Part shown: piece after piece, positions 48,457 to 59,400 of the stretch
How positions within the stretch are numbered: position 1 is the stretch's first letter
Layout: the number at the start of each line of letters is the position of its first letter
Source of the DNA: Aquatica leii
Lineage: Eukaryota; Arthropoda; Insecta; Coleoptera; Lampyridae
NCBI GenBank assembly: GCA_035610365.1
Contig: CM069434.1
Coordinates: forward strand, 30,218,238-30,282,237
Reading direction: 5' to 3'
Length of the DNA stretch: 64,000 nucleotides
Translations under genes and position numbers: made by a program
Notes under the pieces: model-generated
Seen by the model: the letters and a program-made list of their open reading frames with translations, nothing else
What the model was told of the DNA's origin: nothing
The model's database searches: none

Positions 48457-48680
48457 CAATTTATGATTATAAGCAACTTTCGGCTTAGACCGCGTCGTAG
48501 TTAAACACCTAGACTTAGGTTTGGTCTTAGTCCCTTTTTAAGAGCTAAAACAAGAAGTAGAACTTGGCCTTTGCCGTATTGTCGTTCGTGAACCTAAACA
48601 AACTGACGTTTTGCAAGAAAATGCAACTTTCATCTTCAGAGAGGTAAATGTCACTGTGACATTTACCACTCTAAAGATGG
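48457..48680 (-). repeat. Unclassified repeat, left inverted copy
   Basis: The reverse complement of this segment aligns with 50995-51205 over about 210 bp at roughly 80% by eye. Shared blocks include GACATTTACC, CTGAAGA, TTGCAAAACGTCAGTTTG, ACGACAATACGGCAAAG, GTTTAACTACGACG and CCGAAAGTTGCTTA. No protein-coding content. See findings for a possible hammerhead-like core. Confidence 0.8.
48631..48679. repeat. 49-bp near-perfect palindrome
   Basis: Arms of 24 nt (48631-48654 and 48656-48679) match at 22 positions around a single T. The inner part reads GGTAAATGTCAC and its complement. It looks like a head-to-head junction of two copies of the repeat at 48457-48680. Confidence 0.85.
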
Positions 48681-50760
48681 TACACAAAAAAGCAAAATAG
48701 GCAGGCTCTGACTGTCCGCTCTTTAGTTATCACGGTTATGTATAGGACAAATTAACCTAACATCGTCTAGCATATTAACATATAGGCAAATACCTAAGTG
48801 GAAAACATGCAATACAAGTTTAACAGTATCTCATATTATACATTAGAAGTGTTTTATTTTGTCTTAAACTGTGGCCTTGAGTCCCAAATCGGAATTAATA
48901 AACTAAAAATTGAAAATCTGACAACCCTAAGTGAATTTCAAGGTCAGTTATTTAAAGAAACACGCCGTCTACAAAAAACTTTAACAATTTAAAAACAAAC
49001 ACATATTTATATATAAAATAAAAATAATTGTACCCACATTAATACCTAAAGACATATTAATAAGAAACACAACGACAAAAGGAAGTAAACACTATTTTGA
49101 CATAAACCAATATAAACGCAACAGTTTACAAGATCCTGAAAGACCTTTACAAAAAAATTTAAAAAAACAAAAAACGTTATGTTACTTATATGAATCCAAA
49201 CTGTTTCTAAAGGCATAAGACAAAACACACGCAAAAGAAAGTAGAAGTAGAAGTCGATGGTGATAAAATCCTTCAAAGTAGGAGAGGGCGCTTGATTACA
49301 CTACTTTATGTAATTTTTAAGGCGACGTTTTTTATCTTAGAAGTAGAAGCTAATAGCCATAGTGGCAAATACTATAAAAAAATTACAAATACAGTGTTTT
49401 TTTAATTATAATGTTTGAAAATTTATGATTACATAATTGAAATTACAATTATTGTTTATTACTTGTCTATAAACTCAAATGTTTAAGAAGAACTCTAATA
49501 TTATTTCTTCGTCAACTATATTATTATTATCTCAAATAATCAAAATACATAAAAAAATAAATTAAAATCATTGTATACTTTTTTATCATAATTTATTACT
49601 AATTTGCTCATTTGTATTTATTACGTTAGTTACAAATTAACCTTGCCCAAATTAATGATGTAAATTCTAGAATTATAACGATGTTTTTATACTAGGAAAA
49701 TGTTCGCATTTTAAAGTCATTTTTTCTGCAACGTTCAAACAAAATTTACATACAAAAATTAATCACTAAAACATATAACTAATTTGCGTTTGTTCGTTTT
49801 TAAAGTATAACACAACAAAATCAACTACAATTACAATTCTTAGTTACTAATTACTACATCAAAAAAGTTGTTTTTTTAAGAAAAAACTTATTTAACTAAT
49901 TACATGTATTAATACATGTATCAACTAAAAAAAATTAATTTAAACTAATTTTTACTTATGCCAAACAATATATAATAGTTTTGCAATTTGTATAATACGT
50001 TAAACACTAGTTATTAATGCAATGAATTAGATTCTATGAAAGTTATTTTTAATACGTTTATGTTAATTTTCTCAAAACAATAACCAATTAATTTGCAAGT
50101 TTTAAGGAGATTCTTGTTAAAAATTACAAAAAAAAACGTGCCAATAACTTGATTCTAATTGCTCTACAGTTTTAAAGTACTTACAATATTTTAATTTTCT
50201 GTATACTCATTTTTTTAAAGGTCTGTGAGAATAACAGTACAATTTAATCTTAAAGTGTGTATCTTGCCGTTTTGGAAAGTTGATATCAATGATTAGAACT
50301 GTATACATTAATTTACTGCATAACAAAATAATTAATACAAACGTCGTATTGTGAATCAATCTATTTGCATAACTAACGCCTTAAAATTAATTCTAAATAA
50401 GAAATCTAAATATTTAGAATCAATAAACATTAATAAATTAAAGTAAAAATGTGTTTATAGTTTTACCTAATATTTACTTTTTTAATATAAAAAATGTATA
50501 TATTAACAGTTGTATAATTTTATTGGTAGTGATTTGGAAAACGCAACATACGGATTTCAATGCTAAATCTTTAATGTTAAATTATTTACTTCTCTAATTA
50601 TTTTTGAAAATAAGTGTAAACTAATATTTTGTAGAGAAAAAAATACTGCATCTATTCATTGTTTACAAGAATTGTTTACTGGAAGAAATAAAAATTAACT
50701 TTTTTAAAAATTTGGGATGCCACAGAATTATAAAAACAAACATGAACATTTATAGTAGAT
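48681..50760. other. AT-rich sequence between the inverted repeat copies
   Basis: About 2 kb without supported coding sequence. It contains a perfect 20-bp palindrome TACATGTATTAATACATGTA at 49901-49920. Confidence 0.5.
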
Positions 50761-51205
50761 TTCAGGTTTTCACGGGTTGCATTAGTAATACAACTTTCCA
50801 TTCTGGATTATTTCCGTGTTTGTTCCGGGCTCTGAAGATGTCTACGACGTGTGACAAAAGGTCAGCTTGTGTGATAATGACAACACAAAAATTATCCAGA
50901 ATTGTAAATTGTATTATAAACATTTATTTACATACAATTATGTTCTCTGTAAAATGTATTCAACGCAAGAAAAAGTGGAAATAATAACTTTTTCTTTCAG
51001 TGACATTTACCACCCTGAAGACGCAAGCTGCAATGTCTTGCAAAACGTCAGTTTGCGTGGGTTCACAAACGACAATACGGCAAAGGGCAAGTTCTATTTT
51101 TTGTTTTGGCTCTCATCCAGAAGCTAGGACTAAGTCTAAAAGTATTTGTGTTTAACTACGACGTGGTGTAAACCGAAAGTTGCTTAAAATCATAACCAAA
51201 ATAAC
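50761..51205 (+). repeat. Unclassified repeat, right copies (tandem pair)
   Basis: The segment 50995-51205 is the inverted partner of 48457-48680. About 180 bp upstream, around 50825-50890, a second related unit shows the same order of blocks: CTCTGAAGATG, a short variable stretch, GACAAAAGGTCAGCTTGTG, then GACAACAC. The right side therefore holds two tandem, diverged units. Small frames crossing the region (50712-50984, 50867-51127) are incidental. Confidence 0.7.
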
Positions 51206-52280
51206 CGCGAAAGCTTAAGTTTTTATAAAATGATTTGGTGCCTTGTTTAAACGTTTTCTTTACAATAAAATTTAACATTCATTGTAAATTTCGATTCAAT
51301 TGAAATATATTCATAAAAAAAAGATTGGAGTTCTATTAGAATAAGTGACTTAAAGGCTTAATTTTAAAAGAATAAAATTTAGATGTTCTTGTAATTAGTT
51401 TATTTTAGTAAAAAATTGATAATTTTGTTTAGATTTTGTTCTACTCTTAGATTTTTACTATAGTGTTTTGAATAGCAAAAATATGTCTTTATTAATGTTT
51501 ATTGTACCGAAAAGTTACTACGTACATATGTATGTATGCTGTAGAATTTAATTTGTTACGGCTAGTTAAATCTGAACAATTTAAGATATTTTTGTTGTAT
51601 TTATCTTACTTACATGTAGAATAACACTTGGTATTTTTGCATGTAATGCTAAAAATTACATAAAATAATTTCAACTATTTTTTTCAATAGAAAACATAAA
51701 AAGTTTTGTAAATTATTTTTTAAATAAAATAATCATCAACTTTATTTATCAGAAATAAATTGATTGCTTAATTTCTGGAAACAAAGTAAATAAATTAATG
51801 TGTTAAATTAAATATTTTCCTGTGTTGTTATAAATAAGTGATTTGCATATTTTAGTGTATGTAAATAAATCAAACTTACAATCTAGCATGTGTAACAACC
51901 AAACGAGGAAGATTTAATGCATATGTTTATGTAATTATAACATTTTTTGACTAATAAAAACTAATTGAAAGCAATTATTTTTTCTCCGTATATCCTTTCA
52001 AAAAAGAAAATAAAAACAAACATCACATTTTATTTACAAAAAAAAGTGTAGAGGTTTAAGTTTAGTTGTAAAAAATTGCCAACTCTGTTACGTTGTGTAC
52101 ATAATTTTACAATTTTATAATTCAATTAAAACAGTTATCTTTAAATATTTTAATTTACAGTTTACCATAAACGAAGACAAATTGCGGCATTTGAGTTAGT
52201 GATTTTAAGACTATTATGTAGATATTTATTATTCGATACTTTATACTATTACTTACAAGATAATAATTACTTACCTATAA
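51206..52280. other. AT-rich sequence, no gene seen
   Basis: No coding similarity or repeat edges recognised. Confidence 0.5.
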
Positions 52281-52535
52281 TTTCAATATGTCAAAGTGTA
52301 AGTGTTGCCAATTCAATAAAATATTAAAGTTTCTTAATGTTGTTTTAAAATTAAAATTATACGAAAAATATTAATTATTGTATCAAAATAGAGAAAATAG
52401 TATAAAACACACGTCATAGAATACGTTTCAATCACTCTACCGCTTCATGAACTCGCCGCTGCGCGGCTCGTGTATGCGACTCGGTCTCGTGATTGAAGCG
52501 CGTTCATTCTGTAACTTGTGTTTTAATATACTATT
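52281..52535 (+). repeat. Foldback repeat unit 1 with GC-rich core
   Basis: The left part (52281-52399) is a direct repeat of 52816-52931. The core (52400-52520) is palindromic: CACACGTCATAGAAT...TTTCAATCAC pairs with GTGATTGAAG...ATTCTGTAACTTGTG, around a CpG-rich centre with CTCGCCGCTGCGCGGCTCG. The right end, TTTTAATATACTATT (52521-52535), also occurs at the end of unit 2 and is complementary to the AATAGTATAAAAC at the left edge of the core. Confidence 0.75.
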
Positions 52536-52577
52536 TTCTATTTCGACGTAAGAATTAGCAATTCTCACACTAAAATC

Positions 52578-52605
52578 CGTGTAAGAATTATCAAATTCTT
52601 ACACG
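52578..52605. repeat. 28-bp inverted repeat
   Basis: CGTGTAAGAATT and AATTCTTACACG are perfect 12-nt arms around ATCA. A related GTAAGAATT lies about 30 bp upstream. Confidence 0.8.
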
Positions 52606-52815
52606 AATGTTAGTAATGTTAGTTTTTTCAAAGTTGATATCTCTGCATCGTAAGTTGACGTTACATGAAAAAGAAATCAAAATTATTATAACTTAACAAT
52701 TGAAATTAAATGTTGATGCCAAGATAAAATAAAGACATCTTATTAAATCAAAGTTATTTACTTATAAAGGTATAAAGAGATCATTTCGTATGAGATTTTA
52801 GGTTAACACATAAAC

Positions 52816-53385
52816 TTCAATATGTCAAAGTGTAAGTGCTGCCAATTCAAAAAAATATAAAAGTTTCCAAAGTTGTTTTAAAATTAAAATTATACAGAAA
52901 ATATTAAAATTGAATCAAAATAGAGAAAATAATCATCGACCTGGCAACAACGGAAAGCTATGCTTTTCTCTGGACGAGTAATCACAGTCTGAAAAGTGTA
53001 CACAACATTGTAAGAGATTAAAATAGTATTTGTCAACAAACGGTACGCACTACCGTTGTCAAACGACAACTTTGTTTGTTTACTTTTACATATTCCTGCT
53101 ACAAGCTTAAGATACATTTTATTTATATTTCTGTTTAACGTTTGATTCAATTTATTTTAATATCTATCTACTTCAAATAATGCTGCTAAAACCGATTCTA
53201 AAATTTGAGGTTATAAGTATGTCAACATAAAGTGACAAGCAGTGCGTACCATAACAATAAACAAATGTACTTTCTTTTCTACATGTTTGAGACAAACAAA
53301 CACATTGCAAAAGTGTACAGATTACTCGTTCAGAGGGAAGCGTAGCTTTCCGATGTTGCCAGGTCGATGGTTTTAATATACTATT
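52816..53385 (+). repeat. Foldback repeat unit 2 with a 439-bp core
   Basis: The left part (52816-52931) repeats 52281-52399. The core (52932-53370) is a long imperfect palindrome: CATCGACCTGGCAAC, GGAAAGCTATGCTT and GAGTAATC on the left are mirrored by GATTACTC, AAGCGTAGCTTTCC and GTTGCCAGGTCGATGG on the right. GGTACGCACT at about 53041-53050 is mirrored near 53241-53255. The unit ends with the same TTTTAATATACTATT as unit 1 (53371-53385). The small minus frame 52890-53150 crosses it and is not a gene. Confidence 0.75.
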
Positions 53386-53388
53386 ACC

Positions 53389-55032
53389 TGATTGTTGAGG
53401 AAAAAATTTTTTTTAATAAAAAAATTTAAAATCTTGTAAAATTGAAAATTGAATGTGGTAAAAGTTACGGAAATGGGATTTTGAGTTCTCAATGTCAAAA
53501 GATTGAGACACAGTTGTCTGTAATAGATAGAAAAAAGTGCCCGTGGTTACTTATCTATTTGACGTTATTTCCAGACTTAAGAAAAAGTTTAAAAAGTCTT
53601 TTTTTTTAAATAGAACGTTTATTTAAATATTAGTCCATTCGATGCAGAAATAAATTTTCCTTAAATTGATATACCTTATTCTTATACCTAAAATTAATAA
53701 TTACAGAGTTATTTACATTTCTCTATTCAAATTTATAATTAGATACTTTACAAATTTTAATTCAATTGTTTCTTATGCTTTCTAATGTTTTTATTTTTAT
53801 TTGACAGTTGTCAGTCAGCTATCAGTTTGAAAGTTAGATTTTTGTTTGTTATTAGTTTTTATATTTGGCCTTGATATTTGTTTTTAATTGGGCAATATGG
53901 AATACACAAATGCTAATATTCTAAATTTGTTTTACATTTATAGCGAGTCTGTTTGTGTTACTCTTCGGACCTGCAGAAACTTCAACGAAAGACATCCCAA
54001 TTTGCCTGCAAGACAGAACAAAAATTCAGGAACATAGAAAAAAAATTCTAAATTTTGGAAAACTAAATGCACTACGAAATTTGCCAAAGCCAATTGTCTC
54101 CAATAAAGCTGCAGAAATCAATGTATTAAGATACTTTAATGTTAGATGGTGCTCCAGCTCATTGTACCGCTGCAGTCGGTCATCAATTGGAACGAATGTT
54201 CGAAGACGGATGGATTTGACGTCTAAGTCTTTGGTTGTGGCCAGATCTAACGCTATTAGATTTTTATTTGTGGGTTACTATATTAAATCAAAAGTGTACG
54301 GAACTCTTGTTAATACTAGAAAAGAACTACGGAGTCGCGTTATCGCAGCATTTAATAACTTAGATCTTTTAGAGATCAGTGAAGCAACGATTCAGGGTGT
54401 TGAAACACGTCTGTATGAGAGTAAATGGTAGCCATTTTAAAAATTTAATATAGTTAATGGGTTCAAATTAGTCAAGAGCCAACATCAAATGCAAATTCGG
54501 TTTGCGGCCTAGTGATTCCATGACCCGGGCAGTGTAGAACATATCGCATACGTTTAACTTAATATTAATTTGTTGTTATACCTTACACACGCTACAAATT
54601 TTAATAACAATTTAGTTACCGTTTGTTTGAATATTTCCAAAGCCAACCATGTTTTGTAAAGTACCTATGTAATTACAAAATTTGAATAGAAAAATGTAAA
54701 CAACTCTTATATCATTGATTTTAGGTACAGGAACATGGTATATCAATTTAAAGAAAATTTATTTATGCATCAAACGGACTAATAATTAAATAGGCATTCG
54801 ATTTGAAAAAAAAACTTTTTTAAAGTTTTTCTTAAATCTGGAAATAACCTCAAATAAATACGTAACTGCGGGCAATTTTTTATTATCCATTACAGACAAT
54901 TGTGCCTCAATCTTTTGACATTGAGAACCTAAAATCCAATTTCCGCAATTTTTACCACTTTCCATTTTCAATTTTATTTCCTAAACAAGATATTGATATT
55001 TTTTAGTGAAAATTTTTTTCCTTCAACAATCA
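53389..55032 (+). mobile_element. DNA transposon with about 240-bp inverted repeats and a deleted DUF4817-type transposase
   Basis: The segment 53389-53640 is mirrored by 54785-55032 at roughly 75-80% (for example CTCAATGTCAAAAGATTGAG against CTCAATCTTTTGACATTGAG). Between the arms are plus-strand pieces of a Tc1/mariner-superfamily transposase of the insect DUF4817 type. The N-terminal helix-turn-helix region has MEYTNANILNLFYIYSES (53897-53950) and RNFNERHPNLPARQNK-like sequence (about 53975-54025). The C-terminal part has MLDGAPAHCTAAVGHQLERM (about 54142-54200), a PDLTLLDFYLW-like stretch (about 54240-54280), SKVYGTLVNTRKELRSRVIA and AFNNLDLLEISEA. About half of the protein, including the first catalytic aspartate, is deleted, and frames shift. 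The nearly complete relative at 62762-63826 supports the identification. Confidence 0.75.
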
Positions 55033-55304
55033 CAATTGCTACGCCGATTACTTTCAACATACATACTAAACATTTTATGATACATCAGAATGTGAAAAAA
55101 AAATTGTCTAGTTAGTATTTAAAATAAAGATATTTATGTTCAATTCCGGTATTTCCGAAAGTGCTGCCATTTGGAAAATATTTTTATTTAATAGATTAAA
55201 CACGACATGTCGCATGTGCAAAATATTAAATTTCTAACTTTTACAGTTCTTGATATACTTCTAACCAACGGTCACCGTGAGACACCCGGTATAATATACT
55301 ATTA
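55033..55304. repeat. Right flank with transposon-end-like CACCGTGAGACACCCGG and a TAATATACTATTA repeat
   Basis: GTCACCGTGAGACACCCGGTATA (within 55271-55293) resembles the outer end of insect mariner-like elements, which commonly read inward as ACAGGGTGTC. Directly after it, TAATATACTATTA (55292-55304) repeats 53374-53386 exactly. The transposon at 53389-55032 may therefore extend to here, with its left outer end lost. Confidence 0.4.
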
Positions 55305-55496
55305 TCGCCAACCGTCAATACAGTTATGCATCACCATAGCTATTTTGAAAGTAAAAAAATACTTTATCTTACTGTAAAATCAAGTACTTTACTGCCGCAA
55401 ATATTTATCAATATAGCCAAAACTGTATGACAGAAATCGTTTGTCGCTGTCATAGCTCTAATTTGTTAAAGTTAAAAAAAATTATAGAATATAATT

Positions 55497-56475
55497 TTAG
55501 AAGAAATTCAGTATACGCAGCTTGAAACTCAGAAAAAGTCATTAGAAACGCCATTAGACATTTTACCACATAAATCAGTCGAAAAATATGATCGCTAATA
55601 TGACATTTTCCTGAAATGATACAAAAAACACAAAATAAAACATGTTTTACTGGCTTATTTTTCGGATCTATTCAAAGAAAATTCTCCTTCATCGACGTAG
55701 TCATGTTATTTTATGCTGAAAACAACCTTGTCAGTAAGAAATGACGTTGACATTCGCAAACATAAAAACCTTTTTTAAAATAAAAAGGAAAAAACTCATA
55801 CTCTAAAAAAGTCCAAAACTTTTTCACAAGTTTAAATTACTTGAATTTTTACTGAACACACCGGATGAAATCTACTTGATGATAAAGCTAATTTATGCAA
55901 ACTTTTTAGAATCAGTTTGATATGAATGCAGTAGTCATTTTAGATTTGTGTTGTTTGGCATTGCTGGGGCTTTAAATGAAAAACTTGTAAATTTAAAAGT
56001 AAAAAACATAAAGCACAAAGAAACAATTTTAGTTGTTCATGTAACTAAAACAAAAACCAACCGGCCTAGATTATTTCTAATAATTTTAGAGTTTGAAGGA
56101 AAAGTAAAATCTATAGAGTTATTTTACAAATATTTAGCTTTGCGTCTTAAGCAGACGCCACACAACCGATTATTCATAACTTACAGCAATGGCAAACTCA
56201 CAATCCAACCAGTGGGAATCCTTACTTTTGGAAGTGTATCAAGCAAAAAATTGCTAACTATCTGTATTTACTAGAACCATCACTTTATATGGGACATTGT
56301 TTTTGTCAAACGTCCGCCACTCTCTTTGCCAACGCAGACGGCAGTAAGGAAAATTTAAAATGAAACGACACGATTGCAGAGTCTTACGATGAGGAATTTT
56401 TGCTCAACAAAACAAAAATCGCAAAAACTATTTTAGGTGAAAGTCAAACAGACAACTTCTTTTACTTCAGGAGGT
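55497..56475 (+). mobile_element. Crypton-type tyrosine recombinase relic
   Basis: The plus strand encodes a decayed Crypton-like tyrosine recombinase, collinear with insect Crypton proteins. The N-terminal SAM-like part has LDILPHKSVEKYDR (about 55558-55600). VLLAYFSDLFKENSPSS (about 55648-55698), FTSLNYLNF and a PDEIYLMIKLIYANF segment (about 55862-55908) follow. The catalytic domain is best preserved in the frame 55948-56274: LFGIAGALNEKLVNLKVKNI, VHVTKTKTNRP, YLALRLKQTPHNRLF, NGKLTIQPVGILTFG. TGHCF-like LYMGHCFCQTSATLFA follows (about 56287-56334), then IAESYDEEFLLNKTKIAKTI (about 56377-56435). The usual first arginine (FGIAGACR..EL) is replaced in ALNEKL and the arginine of H..R is lost in HCFCQ, while the likely tyrosine nucleophile in ESYDE remains. 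Stops and frameshifts also occur, so it is inactive. Confidence 0.78.
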
Positions 56476-59400
56476 AACTTTATAATGCGTCAGAGTGTAC
56501 GTTCACATTTAATATAACTAACAATAAGTAAATTTGTTGTTATTTTTGTTGCTGTATACTTTGTCAACAAAATGTTGCAAATTTATAGCATGTTTTTTTA
56601 AAGTTATAAATCATTTCGGTTGGTGATTTTATCGAACTCGCCTGTATTATTTTATTTTTATATTAAGGAAAAAGTTAAAGTAAAATAAGAAAACAATAAA
56701 TTTAAATAGCATTTAGTATAATTTATTAATTTTTTTGTTTGAAAGAAATTTATAATTATTAAATTGTTTCTTAAGAGAAGACGTTCAAACATCAATGAAA
56801 AATTTTAATAGAATTTACAATGCAAGCAACAAAAAAAACTGAATTATTTTACATGTACAAATATAAAAAAACTGAAAATATAACAAACATACAAAATTGT
56901 TTAAAATTAACTAACCGTAACAAAATAGATTCAGCGAATTTGATAATAGCTTGTCGGTACTATAACCATTAATTTACCAGAATGGAAAATTTTAAAACCA
57001 TTAATTAATCAAGAATTTTGTTATTCAAAAAAGTAAAAAAAAATTGTAAAAATATAAGCGTATAAAAAAAAATTATACGCAGTTATTCCTATAACTACCA
57101 ATTTGTCACATATTACATTTTTGTGTAATACATATGTTGAAATCAATAAAAAAAATATAATATGATTTTTTAATTTTAAATATCTGTAGGCTAAAAAACA
57201 ATAACTTAATATTATCTTTGACTTTAGTTTTAAACATATTTAACACTTATCTTATTTAGCTAGACTTGTAAGATGACTTGTCACCGTTATCCGCTTAGTG
57301 TCTAATTTAACATCAAAGAATGTTTTAACAGTAAGATTAGAAGAAAAGTTGTCAGATGTCAAAGCAATAAACATATCTACACGTAATTACAAAAATTAAA
57401 TTAGAATTATACAATGATAACTTTATAATAAATTTGATTTAAACATGATTTGGCAGATGTAAAAAGGAAAATCTTGTAGTATTTGCAAATAGGTAAAATT
57501 AAAATAGTATGCCAGACGTTTATTACTTTTTGAGTAGAAATAACTAAGTATGTGTAAACTTATTTTATTACTATTATTTACACTAAATTTGCTGGTTATG
57601 TTAAACATAACTGTTTTCATGTTTTGTTAATCTGTTATTAAAATTTGAATGTTTTTGTCGGTTTAAAATATCTGTAAATTTTTAATAAAACAAATAAAAT
57701 TTATTTGAACAAACAGTTTTAATTTTTTTATTTGAGTACAACTTTCATGAAAATACGTAGCATGTAAAATTACTTTCGTCAAAACTAATGAAACCTTTAT
57801 ATTTACACAATGACAACGGTTTTTTAAATAATTATACGATATAATTTGTATAATGTGTTGCATGTGAAAATAAATTTTATGCCAAGGTTTTTATGGTTTT
57901 GGAAAATTAAAGTCTCAACCTAATTAAGTACCTGAGATTGTGTAAAGGATTTCTATTAAATTTATACAAAATTAATTGATTAATTTATTTTTAAAAACAT
58001 TTTTGTGTATTTATAAATGTGTAGGCCATATCAAGTAAATCCGTTATGTGTATAGTATAAGGTTTTTGCAGAAATAATACAGACGTAGATAAATTGCTTA
58101 AGTACATTTATTAAATATCAAGTAATGTAAATGTTTGTAAGAAAAAATGTCAAAATGTCATTCGCATAAATGATATTACTCTTAATTCAAACACGTCACA
58201 TTAGAATAAATGTATGCAAAATTTATATCAGTAATATATGTAACATTTATTCAGCAAAGTCATTAATTCTGAAAACTAAAAGAATCTTAAATGTTTAAAA
58301 TACATTAAAACCTCAACTATGTTACAAACGTAGGTAAAATTTATATAAAAGTAAAGTATATACTGCAGTTGATTTGCCACATTTATACACCCACAAAAAA
58401 ATAATTAAATTTATTACAGTTACCTTTTAAATGTCTCATCTTTATGTAACGTGTTTAAAATTATGAAAACCCTGACATTTAGTGGTAATCCTCAAGCGTG
58501 TGGAATTTGAAGTTTTTCATTTAAATGAAATTTATCTATACAATAAAGTAAACTTATAGTTCTAATTTTGACCAATGCAAACTGCATTGCACTTTTGGGA
58601 CATCACGCATTGAACTATATTTAAATTAATTATCTATTTTAAAAAATATATATTATAAATTAAAAAAATTTCAAAAAAGGAAAACAAAATAAAAACAATT
58701 TAATTTATAACAAAAACTGAAGTAATTTGAATTATATTTAAGAGAACACGTTTATTTAAATGTGTTAAAAAAGGCGCGGTTATTAAATCCGGTGAATTAT
58801 AGACTGTTTAAAAGAGATCATGATTATTAAAATGTCAAACGAAGTACTAGGTAAAACACATCATTATAAAAAGCACTTTGATTTACTTTACATAAAATAC
58901 CAGTCTTAAAATGATCGTAGCTATTTGTCATGTATAACCGCTAAGAAATGTAACATTTATTCCGTATTTTATATTATATAATATTAAAATTCGCAGCTCA
59001 TATTTTAAGTTTATATGTCAATTAGCAAAATTGATTTTTTTAGATTTTGCTATTATAATTCCGATTTAATATTTAAATATATGTAACATAAATGTGTAGT
59101 AATTGTTTTAGAACAACAGTATTTTCTTTGGAAGTCATATTTTGAAAGGGTTATAATTTTTATTGTTATCGTATTATATTTCAAATTATATTATTGTTGT
59201 AGCATTAACTGTAGAAGAATACAAATTAAAGCTATTTTTAAAAAAATTGTCATGCAAAAAAATTAGCACTTACTAACTTTAAAGTTTTGTTAGTATTTTG
59301 TTCGAAATCAGAATAAATTGTAAATATACTTACTATAACACAATTAAATATATAAAAAATGAGTTATTAGAATGTTTAATAAAACTTTTAGTCATGTACG

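Noticed and set aside
50712-51127. Overlapping plus-strand frames of 90 and 86 codons
   Set aside because: They cross the unclassified tandem repeat and have no protein-like conservation; the repeat's own structure explains the sequence.
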